Assembly (NCBI GenBank): GCA_965249645.1
Contig: CBDFML010000012.1
Coordinates: 496,001 to 560,000 of the forward strand
DNA: 64,000 bases
Source of the DNA: CAVOEB01 sp965249645
GTDB taxonomy: Bacteria; Pseudomonadota; Alphaproteobacteria; UBA828; JAPUJA01
Direction: 5' to 3'
The first letter of the stretch is position 1, and the number at the start of each line of letters is the position of its first letter. Below, in pieces: positions 53,726 to 61,902 of this stretch. The translations under genes and the position numbers were made by a program. Under the pieces are notes generated by a model, which was given only the letters and a program-made list of their open reading frames with translations, searched no databases and was not told where the DNA came from.

Positions 53726-54934
53726 ATGCCGCAATTCGGCCATCGCGGGGGCGTTCCAAACACTGCCGCGCCTTGTATCCGGGTGGGGGACTTCATCTTC
53801 GTTGGCGGTCAGCTTTCGCTCGATGCCGAGGGTCGGGTGATCGGCGAGGATATCGCGAGCCAGACCCGCAATGTCTTCGAGGCGCTAAAGCAGGAACTCG
53901 CGCAAGCCGGCGCGGGCATGGCGGATATCGTCAAGCACAATGTCTATTACGATTGCGGCGAAGCCGACGAGGCGAAGTTTTTGCGCGAGATGAACCTGGT
54001 CCGGCTGGCCTATTTTTCGTCACCCGGCCCGACGACGACCGAAATCCGCGCCGGCCTGACCATCGAAGGGGCCTTGATCGCGGTAGAAGCGATCGCCGTT
54101 ATCGGCGCGGAAAAGGAACCCTTGATGCCAGCGGACCATTGGACCTGGTCCGAGCCGTCGCCGTTCTGCCAGGGCTGGAAGGTCGGTGATCTGGTGTTTT
54201 GCGGCGGCCAGAGATCGCTAGATAGCAACGGGCAACTGCTCGGCACCGGCGATATCGAGATCCAGACCGACAACGCGTTCCGCAATTTCGAGACCATCTT
54301 CAAGGAAGCCGGCGGCGACCGGAACAGCATCCTGCGCCAGAACACCTACTACCGCTTTCTCGGCGAAGGGCATGACGTCACCGACTACTGGGAAAAGATG
54401 ACCCGTGTGCGGATGCGTTACTGGGCAAGCCCCTCGGCCTGCGGCACCGGGGTCCGGGTCCATGGCCTGCCCGATCCGGACGAGCTGATCCAGGTCGAGG
54501 GCATAGGCACGTTGAGCGCGGAAAAGCAGCACCTCATGCCGGCAGATCATTGGGATTGGAGCATTCCCGGCAACGATTTTACCCAAGGCTGGCGGGTGGA
54601 AGACCTCGTCTTCGTGGGCGGTCAGATCTCGGCCGACGCGAACGCCCGGGCCGTCGGCGACGACATGGCGAGCCAGACCCGCAACGTGCTGCAATTCGTG
54701 CGCAACACGCTTCAGGAGGCGGGGGCGAGCGAGCGCGACGTGGTCAAGCTCAACAGCTATTACTGCGCTGAAGGCGACTGGGGCCAAATAGAGGCCACCA
54801 ACCAAACAGTCGCCGACGTCCTGCGGGAGTTCTACCCCGACCCGGGCCCGGCGATGACGAACCTGCGGGTCACCGGGTTTGCGTTCGAGGAACTGCTCAT
54901 TGAAATCGAAGCGATTGCGGTGCTCAACCGATAG
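53726..54934 (+). CDS. Three tandem RidA/YjgF domains in one chain
   Basis: A 402-residue protein with three Rid domains, at about 10-130, 133-268 and 270-402. Domains 2 and 3 begin with LMPADHWTWS or LMPADHWDWSIP, each domain has a GGQ turn (FVGGQLSL, FCGGQRSL, FVGGQISA) and ends near VEAIAV. RidA normally forms homotrimers of one domain, so this is a covalent pseudo-trimer. The deaminase Arg is absent from all three. It starts a three-gene module. Confidence 0.88.
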   Translation: MPQFGHRGGVPNTAAPCIRVGDFIFVGGQLSLDAEGRVIGEDIASQTRNVFEALKQELAQAGAGMADIVKHNVYYDCGEADEAKFLREMNLVRLAYFSSPGPTTTEIRAGLTIEGALIAVEAIAVIGAEKEPLMPADHWTWSEPSPFCQGWKVGDLVFCGGQRSLDSNGQLLGTGDIEIQTDNAFRNFETIFKEAGGDRNSILRQNTYYRFLGEGHDVTDYWEKMTRVRMRYWASPSACGTGVRVHGLPDPDELIQVEGIGTLSAEKQHLMPADHWDWSIPGNDFTQGWRVEDLVFVGGQISADANARAVGDDMASQTRNVLQFVRNTLQEAGASERDVVKLNSYYCAEGDWGQIEATNQTVADVLREFYPDPGPAMTNLRVTGFAFEELLIEIEAIAVLNR

Positions 54935-54945
54935 GGAATGAAACG

Positions 54946-56478
54946 GTGCCAGATTCCGTAGAGCGGAGAGAAGACGAGACGCTAAAAGACTGGGGGCTCG
55001 CGAAGCTCAAATCTGTGCTCGCGGGCGGCTCGGACCCCCATTTGATGACTGGCGAGCAATATAAGGAAAGCCTGCGCGACGGGCGGCGCATCGTCGACAG
55101 CAACGGCAAGGTGATCGAGGACGTTACGGCCCATCCCCACCTCAAGCGGGCCGTCGACACCATCGCCGAGACATTTGATGCGCAGTTCGACCCCGAGACA
55201 CGGAAAATCACCACTTACGTCGATCCTGACGACGGGCAACGCTACAGCACCGGCTGGCAAGTGCCGACCAAGAAGGAGCATCTCGAACGGCGCCGGGAAA
55301 CGCTGAGGCTCAGCACCCGAAAGACGCTGGGCGTGTTTGGCCGCCCGCCCGACTACGGCTCGACCTGGGCCATGGGCTATCTCTCGATTATCGACAAAAT
55401 CGGAGGCGATCGACCGGAGTACGCCCAGAACGTCAGAAACTTCGTCGATATGAGCCGGCGTCACAACCTGATCAGCGCCGACGTCGGCATCGACGTCCAG
55501 TCGGATCGGCGAATCCCGCGTTCAGAGCGGACCTCGCGCCTGCACGTCGTCGAGGAGCGGCCCGAGGGCGTCGTTCTGTGCGGTGCGAAGGCTTGCGCCA
55601 GCATTGGAGCGATCGCCCATTTCAGCACGGTTGCAACGGTCTTTACGCCCGATCTGGAGGACGCTGACGCGATTTACGCCGCTGTTCCCATGAACGCCAA
55701 AGGGCTGACCCTGCTGCTGCGTGAGCCACTGGTCGATCCAGAGGCGAGTGCCGAAGATCACCCGCTCAATTTCCGCGGCGAGGAAATGGATAATCTGCTG
55801 ATCTTCGATCACGTCCTGATGCCCTGGGATCATCTGTTCGGCTACAACAACAAAGTGCTGCTGGGGCTGTACAACGAATTCAGCGTGCTCGCCTTCTGGC
55901 ATATCCTTTCGCGTCTTGCCTATCGTGCCGAGATCTTTGCCGGTGTCGCGCAAACCACGGTCGATATTCTCGGCACAGCGCACGTCCAGTCAGTCCGTCA
56001 CGCCGTGGCCGAGATCGTTCGCTACGCGGCAATGCTCAAGGCCGTCGTCATCGCGTCGGAAGCCGAAGCCGAATTGCGCAACGGTGTGCTGATCCCCAGC
56101 AACAAATATCTGATCCCGGGCCGCTTGTTCTCGACCGATGAATATCCGCGGATGCTGCACCTGATGCGCGATTTGGCGGGGCAGGGGATCATCAGCCGCT
56201 GGCCCGCGGCGGTGTGGGACGACCCCGAGCTGGGCAAGACGCTGGGGGAATGGATGCCCGGGATCGACGTAACAGCCCGGGAGAAGAACCGGTTTTTCAA
56301 TTTTGTCTGGGATCTCGTCTGCAGCGACCACGCGGCGCGGGTTGCCATGTTTGAACACAACAATGCGACGCCGCCCGCGGTGATTGCCGAACAGGTTTAC
56401 CTGAAGTGGGCCAAGGACGAGGTCTGCCGGTTCGTGCGAAACTACGTCGGGATCAATCCGGAGCGGCCGGGCGGCTAG
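54946..56478 (+). CDS. HpaB-family flavin-dependent monooxygenase, copy 1
   Basis: A 510-residue 4-hydroxyphenylacetate 3-hydroxylase-type oxygenase. FGRPPDYGS carries Arg133 and Tyr137, equivalent to substrate/flavin residues of HpaB, but the usual substrate His aligns with Asp179 (LISADVG). The substrate is therefore probably not a phenol. The GTG start follows AGGGAATG. A flavin reductase partner is not in the window. It lies 11 bases after the triple-RidA gene. Confidence 0.87.
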   Translation: MPDSVERREDETLKDWGLAKLKSVLAGGSDPHLMTGEQYKESLRDGRRIVDSNGKVIEDVTAHPHLKRAVDTIAETFDAQFDPETRKITTYVDPDDGQRYSTGWQVPTKKEHLERRRETLRLSTRKTLGVFGRPPDYGSTWAMGYLSIIDKIGGDRPEYAQNVRNFVDMSRRHNLISADVGIDVQSDRRIPRSERTSRLHVVEERPEGVVLCGAKACASIGAIAHFSTVATVFTPDLEDADAIYAAVPMNAKGLTLLLREPLVDPEASAEDHPLNFRGEEMDNLLIFDHVLMPWDHLFGYNNKVLLGLYNEFSVLAFWHILSRLAYRAEIFAGVAQTTVDILGTAHVQSVRHAVAEIVRYAAMLKAVVIASEAEAELRNGVLIPSNKYLIPGRLFSTDEYPRMLHLMRDLAGQGIISRWPAAVWDDPELGKTLGEWMPGIDVTAREKNRFFNFVWDLVCSDHAARVAMFEHNNATPPAVIAEQVYLKWAKDEVCRFVRNYVGINPERPGG

Positions 56479-56486
56479 GAAAGGAA

Positions 56487-57434
56487 ATGCGGGCGATGAC
56501 ACAAGGCAAGTTCACGATGGTCGAAAACCCGGTGCCGTGGCCCAATGGGGCGCGCTGCGCCGTCAGCTTCACCTGGGACATGGATGCGGACAGCATCCTC
56601 CATCTCGCCCACCCGGACGACGCCGATACCCGGCTGATGTCCATGACCGACCTGCGCTACGGTCCCGAAGTCGCGGTGCCGCGCATCTGCCGCATGTTCG
56701 AGGCTTATGAGATCCCGCTCACTTTCTTTGTCCCGGCCTGGTCGGCAGAGGAACACCCCCAGGCCGTCGAGCGGATGGTCGAGGGCGGCCACGAGGTTGT
56801 CCATCACGGCTGGATGCACGAGCTGGCCAACACGTTTACACGTGACCGCCAGCAGTATTGGCTGGAGCGTTCTTACGAGAGCCTGAAGAAACTCACCGGC
56901 AAAGGCCCGCGGGGCTATCGCGGCCCGATGGGCTCGTTTTCGAAATACACCACCGAGTTCCTGACCGACCTCGGCTTTCTCTACGACAGCACGCTCAAGA
57001 GTGACGACGTGCCCTACGTGGTGGAGGACCAGAAGGGCAACCAGCTGATCGAGTTGCCGCCCATGTGGGCGCTCGACGACTGGCCCCATTACGTCCACAG
57101 CCCTGACCTCGATTACATGATGCCGATTATGGCGCCAGCACGAGCGCGCGAGGTCTATATGTCGGAGTTCGACGCGTCGTGGACCTACGGCGGCGGTTTC
57201 TGGCAGTGCGTCTGGCACCCGTTCGTCTCGGGCCGCGTCGCCCGGCTCGCGAGCGCCGAAGTCATGCTTCAGGAGATGATGGAGCGGGGCGAGGTCTGGT
57301 TCGCGACCCTCGAGCAGATCGCGATCCACGTGCGCGCCGAGATCGACGCTGGCAATTACACGCCGCGGGTGACCACCATGCCCATCAAAGACGGGCGCAT
57401 CCCCGACATCCCGACGGTGGGGCCGTCGGACTAA
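56487..57434 (+). CDS. PuuE-like polysaccharide deacetylase-fold hydrolase, copy 1
   Basis: A 315-residue NodB-fold protein. The metal Asp region reads TWDMDADSILHLAHPDD, and GGHEVVHHGWMHELAN gives the metal His area. FSKYTTEFLTDLGFLYDSTL follows the fold. This branch includes PuuE allantoinases, which open cyclic ureides, so a cyclic C-N substrate is more likely than a polysaccharide. AGGA precedes ATG 56487; 56496 is an alternative. No signal peptide is present. Confidence 0.85.
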   Translation: MRAMTQGKFTMVENPVPWPNGARCAVSFTWDMDADSILHLAHPDDADTRLMSMTDLRYGPEVAVPRICRMFEAYEIPLTFFVPAWSAEEHPQAVERMVEGGHEVVHHGWMHELANTFTRDRQQYWLERSYESLKKLTGKGPRGYRGPMGSFSKYTTEFLTDLGFLYDSTLKSDDVPYVVEDQKGNQLIELPPMWALDDWPHYVHSPDLDYMMPIMAPARAREVYMSEFDASWTYGGGFWQCVWHPFVSGRVARLASAEVMLQEMMERGEVWFATLEQIAIHVRAEIDAGNYTPRVTTMPIKDGRIPDIPTVGPSD

Positions 57435-57451
57435 CCTGGCGCGATCCGCGT

Positions 57452-58951
57452 CTAAATTATCACCCGCTCCGGGTTGATCTTCAGGTAATCGCGAATAACC
57501 CGGCAGGCTTCGTCTCGGTCGTAATGCTGGTAGAGCTCTTCCGAGACGAAGGCGCGCGGTGTCGCGTTGGTGTTCTCGAACATCGCGACCCGGTTGGCGT
57601 GACTGCTGCAGGCCAGATCCCAGACGAAGTTGAACACCCGGTTCTTCTCCCGGCCGGTCACGCCGGTGCCCGGCGCAAACTCCTCCAGCTTCGGGCCGAA
57701 TTCGGGATGGTCCCAAATCGCGGCCGGCCAGCGGCTGACCATGCCCTGGCCGCACAGGTCGCGCAGCAGATGCATGATCCGGGGATATTCCTCGATGGAA
57801 TAGAGGCGTACCGGCGTTACATATTCGAGGTTCGGAACCGTCATCCCGTTCCAGACCTCCGCATCTTCCACGGCGGCGACGATCCCGGCTTTTAGAATTG
57901 CCGCGTACTTGATGATCTCGCTCACGGATTCCCGGACCGACTGGATTTTGCCGATGCCGAGGATATCGACGATGGTCTGGGCCGCGCCGGCGAAAAGTTC
58001 CGCGCGCACGGCGAGACGCGCGAGGATATGCCAGAACCCGACCACGCCGCTTTCGTGGTAAAGCCCGAGCAACTCCTTGTTCTTGAAGCTGACGAGATAC
58101 TCCCGGGGCAAGAACACGTTGTCGAAGATCAGCAAGTTGTCGACCTCCTCGCCCCGGCTGTCGAGCGGATGGTCTTCCCAGTTCGAGTTCGGATCGGTCA
58201 CCGGCTCGCGCAGCAAAAGCGAGAGCCCCTCGAGGTTGACGGGCAACACGGCCCACAGGCATGCCGCCTCGTCGAGCCCCGGGCTGAGCGCCGTCGACAG
58301 GGTGCAGAAATGGCTGATTGAACCGATGCTGCCGCACGGTTTCGCGCCGTAAAGCACGACCCCGTCGTCGCGTTCCTCGACGACGCGCAGGCGCCCCGGT
58401 TTTTCTGCGGCTGGAATCCGTTTGTCCGCCTGAATGTCAGGGATCAGGTCCGTGCTCATCAGATTGTGGGCGCTGCTGAGCTTGACGAAATCCCGGACGT
58501 TCTGGGCGAACTCGGGGTTTTCCTTTTCAATCTTGTCGTTCACGGCGAGAAATCCGAGCGCCATCATCGAGCCGTAATCGGGCGGCCGGCCGAAGATGCC
58601 CATCGTCTTCAGCGTCAGGATGCGGATTGCCGCCAGCTTCTGGCGGAGGTGCTCCTTGTCTGTCGGAATCTGCCAACCGATGGCGTAGCGCCCGCCGTCG
58701 TTCGGATCGAGATAGGTGAGTACGTCCTTATGGGCCGGGTCGAATTGCAGGTCGAACAATCCGGCGACGTTGTCGACCGCACGGGCAAGTTGGGGGTGGG
58801 TCGTGACGTCGTCAACCGCTTCGCCGTTAGCGTCGATGATCCGCCGACCGTCGCGCAGGCTCTCCTTGTATTGATCGCCCGTCATCAAGAAAGGCTCCTT
58901 GCCTCCTTTGAGGGCTGCCTTTACCTGATGCAGTCCGAGCTCCGTGGCCAT
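57452..58951 (-). CDS. HpaB-family flavin-dependent monooxygenase, copy 2
   Basis: A 499-residue paralogue of the monooxygenase at 54946. The segment DQYKESLRDGRRI is nearly identical and GRPPDYGS keeps Arg122 and Tyr126. The substrate-His position is again Asp (168, in LMSTDLIPD). It is the last gene of the minus-strand module and ends 17 bases from the convergent deacetylase copy 1. Confidence 0.87.
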   Translation of the reverse strand: MATELGLHQVKAALKGGKEPFLMTGDQYKESLRDGRRIIDANGEAVDDVTTHPQLARAVDNVAGLFDLQFDPAHKDVLTYLDPNDGGRYAIGWQIPTDKEHLRQKLAAIRILTLKTMGIFGRPPDYGSMMALGFLAVNDKIEKENPEFAQNVRDFVKLSSAHNLMSTDLIPDIQADKRIPAAEKPGRLRVVEERDDGVVLYGAKPCGSIGSISHFCTLSTALSPGLDEAACLWAVLPVNLEGLSLLLREPVTDPNSNWEDHPLDSRGEEVDNLLIFDNVFLPREYLVSFKNKELLGLYHESGVVGFWHILARLAVRAELFAGAAQTIVDILGIGKIQSVRESVSEIIKYAAILKAGIVAAVEDAEVWNGMTVPNLEYVTPVRLYSIEEYPRIMHLLRDLCGQGMVSRWPAAIWDHPEFGPKLEEFAPGTGVTGREKNRVFNFVWDLACSSHANRVAMFENTNATPRAFVSEELYQHYDRDEACRVIRDYLKINPERVII

Positions 58952-59014
58952 GATCGTGTCTCCCTTTGTCTGAGCCGGTCCTCGTGCGACGCCGGCGGTC
59001 TAGTCTACGCGCCT

Positions 59015-59935
59015 CTAAATCCCTTCGCCCACCGCGTCGGCAGGCAACTCGGATATGCGACCCTCGTAGGTCGGCAGCTCTTCGACGCGGGGCGTGTAGC
59101 TGCCGTCGTCGATGCATTTGCGGACATGGGCGGCAATCTCCTCCATGGGTGCGAACCAGATGTCGCCGCGCGCCAGCATGGATTCGATCAACAGTTCGAC
59201 CTGATGCCAGCGCGCACGCCGGCCCGTAATAAAGGGGTGCCAGACGGTCACCCAGATGCCGCCCTGGGCGCAGGCCGCCTCGAGTTCGGCAACGAACACC
59301 TCGATGGCCCGGGCCGGCGGCTGAATGGTCATGGTCAGGCCCAGATCCAGGCTGAACAGGTACTGGACGGCGTCGTCCATGGCCCATTCCGTGGGCAGCT
59401 CGACGACCTCTCCGCCCTGTTTGGAGCGGATAACGTAGGGCAGTTCGTCGCCCATCAAGCTTGAATCATACTCAAAGCCCTCCTGAAGCAGAAGGTCGAG
59501 CGAGTACTCGGAAAAATCGTAGAGCGGGGCGCGCCAGCCTCGGGGGCGTCGCCCGGTTACCTTCTCGATCGCCTCAATGCCGCGAACCAGCCAGTCGAGC
59601 TCCTCGTCCCGGCTGCGCTTGTTCGGGCTTTCGTGCAGATAACCGTGATGGGCGACCTCGTGGCCGTCCGCTACGATTGCTTCGACGGTTTCCGAGTAGC
59701 GTTCCGCACACCAGCCGGGCACGAAGAAGGTCTGCTTGATGCCGAACCGCCGGTAGGATTCGAGAACTCGCGGGATTCCCACTTTCGGCCCAAACCGGAG
59801 AAAGCTTTGGGTTGCGACGCGGCGGACCGCGTCGTCGGGGTACTGCAGATGCAGGATGCTGTCCGCATCCATGTCGAAGGTGATGGCCGCGGCGCATTTG
59901 GCGCCGTTCGGCCACGGCACGGGATTGCTTGGCAT
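59015..59935 (-). CDS. PuuE-like polysaccharide deacetylase-fold hydrolase, copy 2
   Basis: A 306-residue paralogue of the protein at 56487, sharing NPVPWPNGA, DMDADSILHL and DGHEVAHHGYLHESPN. The metal Asp and His positions are conserved. AGGGAG precedes ATG 59935; the longer upstream frame lies in the RidA gene. It sits between the triple-RidA and HpaB-like genes, a different order from copy 1. Confidence 0.85.
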   Translation of the reverse strand: MPSNPVPWPNGAKCAAAITFDMDADSILHLQYPDDAVRRVATQSFLRFGPKVGIPRVLESYRRFGIKQTFFVPGWCAERYSETVEAIVADGHEVAHHGYLHESPNKRSRDEELDWLVRGIEAIEKVTGRRPRGWRAPLYDFSEYSLDLLLQEGFEYDSSLMGDELPYVIRSKQGGEVVELPTEWAMDDAVQYLFSLDLGLTMTIQPPARAIEVFVAELEAACAQGGIWVTVWHPFITGRRARWHQVELLIESMLARGDIWFAPMEEIAAHVRKCIDDGSYTPRVEELPTYEGRISELPADAVGEGI

Positions 59936-59982
59936 TATCGTTTCTCCCTGTTTTGGGGCAGCATTGAGCCACCCGCGCCCGG

Positions 59983-61221
59983 TCAGTCGCCGATCGCCGC
60001 GACGCCCTGGATTTCGATAATCTGCCCCGGCCGATGAAAGCCGTTGACGCGGATCGCGGTTCCGGTCGGTCCCGGCGTTGTCAGATACTGCATGCGCACG
60101 TCGGTCATACGCTCCCAATAGCTCTTCAGCGCGCCGCCCGTCTCGTCGCAGTGATAGAAGGTGTAAAGTTTTACCAGATCGCTCATCCCCGAACCGGCCG
60201 CCTCCAATACGCTTGCAAGATTCTGGAAGGCGTTGTGGGTCTGGGTCTCGATGTCGCCGGGCCCCAGGATCTCCCCCGACGGATCGGCCGAGATCTGGCC
60301 CGAGGCATAGATGAAATCGCCCATCCGTACGGCCTGCGAGAAGGGGGCGTCCTCTTTCCAATGCCAGTGGCGGTCAGGCGCGATGACGCGCGTCTCGCCG
60401 CTGATCGATGCGATCGCCTCGATTTCGATCAACAGGCCCTCATAGGCCAGCCCGTCCAACTGCATGACGATGCCGGCGGGATAAGGGGCGTCGATATAGT
60501 CGTGGCTGACCTTGAGAATCTCGTCGACATAGGCCGCCTGTCCGTTCGGAGCGCCGTCATAGCGGTAAAAGATGTTGAGCTGGACGATATTGGAAAAATT
60601 CACGCCCGCGCCATCGAGCACCTTGCGGATGAAGTCATAGGTGTTGCGGGTCTGGGCAACGATGTCACCTTCATCGATTGGGTTGCCCTGGGCGTCGGCG
60701 GAGACTTGCCCGCCCAGGAAAAGGTGGTCGTCGACGATCCAACCCTGGGAAAGCGGCACGGGGATGCTCCAGTCCCAATGGCCCTCGGGCATCACGCGCT
60801 GGCGCTGCCCACCGACCGCGGCGATGCCATCGATCTCAATCAGCAAGTCCGCGTAGCCCAGGCCGGCGATCCTGAGCGCGGTTCCGACCGGACCGGGGTC
60901 ACGTAAATATTGAAGCCGGACCTGGGTCATCTTCTCCCAATAGGCCTTGAGCGCCGGGCCGTGGCCGTCGAACTGATACCAGGTGTTGAATTTCACGAGA
61001 TCGGCAAGGTCCGAGTCCCCTTCGTGAAGCACCTGCTCGACGAACTTGAAGGTGTTGTGGGTCTGCTGCTCGATGTCGCCGGGCGCAACGGTTTGCGAGT
61101 CGGGCGTCAGAGAGACCTGTCCGCCGATGAAGAGCAGGTTGCCGATCTTCCAGCCTTGGGAGAACGCGACCGGTATGCTCCAGTCCCAATGGTTTGCAGG
61201 CATGAGGCGCTGTTTTTTCAT
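59983..61221 (-). CDS. Second three-domain RidA fusion
   Basis: A 412-residue protein with three Rid domains at about 5-138, 142-278 and 281-412, each introduced by a His-Trp motif (NHWDWSIP, GHWDWSIP, RHWHWKED) followed by SQGW or SQAV. GGQVSL, GGQVSA and SGQISA mark the three turns. None has the RidA deaminase Arg. It is a paralogue of the 53726 protein and leads the minus-strand module, 18 bases after the VOC gene. Confidence 0.88.
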   Translation of the reverse strand: MKKQRLMPANHWDWSIPVAFSQGWKIGNLLFIGGQVSLTPDSQTVAPGDIEQQTHNTFKFVEQVLHEGDSDLADLVKFNTWYQFDGHGPALKAYWEKMTQVRLQYLRDPGPVGTALRIAGLGYADLLIEIDGIAAVGGQRQRVMPEGHWDWSIPVPLSQGWIVDDHLFLGGQVSADAQGNPIDEGDIVAQTRNTYDFIRKVLDGAGVNFSNIVQLNIFYRYDGAPNGQAAYVDEILKVSHDYIDAPYPAGIVMQLDGLAYEGLLIEIEAIASISGETRVIAPDRHWHWKEDAPFSQAVRMGDFIYASGQISADPSGEILGPGDIETQTHNAFQNLASVLEAAGSGMSDLVKLYTFYHCDETGGALKSYWERMTDVRMQYLTTPGPTGTAIRVNGFHRPGQIIEIQGVAAIGD

Positions 61222-61239
61222 GTGTTCACCCCTGCTCGA

Positions 61240-61776
61240 TCATCCAGCGGGCTTTGCCGGATACCAGTATTCCGGCTCGGGAAGGCCCTGGTCTGCAGGC
61301 CAGTCGAGCACTTCGTAGATCACGGGCTCGGGCCCGCCGGCCTTGAAGTTGAACCAGCGGTTTTTCTCGAATTTACCGCTCATAATGCAGGATAACCCGC
61401 GCGCCTCCAGCGTCGCGGTCATGTCCTCGAAACTGGTGCCCTCATGGGTGAAGGTGACGTAGTGCAGGCCGCCGCCCTCGTCGAAGGCGTCCCGGTAGAT
61501 GCTCTTGCCGTCCAGGGGCTGCATCACCAGAAGATTGATTTGGCCGATGAACGCGAGCCCGGCCCGGAAGGTGAGCGCCTCGAGAGTTCCATAATAGGTC
61601 GTTTCCCGGATACCCGGCGGCGTGATGTTGCCGACCCACCAGGGCCCGACGCCGAGGCGGTCGGCATAATCCCTGACGGTGGCGTCGACGTCGCTGGTCG
61701 AGATGGCGACCTGCGAGAATCCGTCGAACAGGCGGTTGGGCAGTGACGTGAAGAAATAGTCGTCCAAGGCATCCAT
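61240..61776 (-). CDS. VOC (glyoxalase/dioxygenase-fold) superfamily protein
   Basis: A 178-residue protein with a beta-alpha-beta-beta-beta pattern. GFSQVAISTSDVDATVRDYA starts the first unit and EGGGLHYVTFTHEG the second; the C-terminus PVIYEVLDWP ends like other VOC proteins. It could be an isomerase, epimerase or dioxygenase. It lies between the Rieske and triple-RidA genes in the minus-strand operon. Confidence 0.8.
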   Translation of the reverse strand: MDALDDYFFTSLPNRLFDGFSQVAISTSDVDATVRDYADRLGVGPWWVGNITPPGIRETTYYGTLEALTFRAGLAFIGQINLLVMQPLDGKSIYRDAFDEGGGLHYVTFTHEGTSFEDMTATLEARGLSCIMSGKFEKNRWFNFKAGGPEPVIYEVLDWPADQGLPEPEYWYPAKPAG

Positions 61777-61902
61777 CGGTGTTTCTCTCCCTCCCGCGCC
61801 TCAGTTAATTCGATGGTTTCCCCAAGCTCAGGTCGAGGCGCTTCCGTGGCGTGGGCATGATCATCGGTTTCAGTCCGGTCCATCGGCCCGAGCTGAAGCT
61901 CG

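Noticed and set aside
56475..58337. 620-codon minus-strand frame across two convergent genes
   Set aside because: It is a shadow of the HpaB-like and deacetylase genes and has no domain of its own.
56487..59935. Interpreting the two deacetylase-fold proteins as cell-wall or chitin deacetylases
   Set aside because: They lack signal peptides and sit among intracellular C-N hydrolases; a PuuE-type cyclic amide role fits better.
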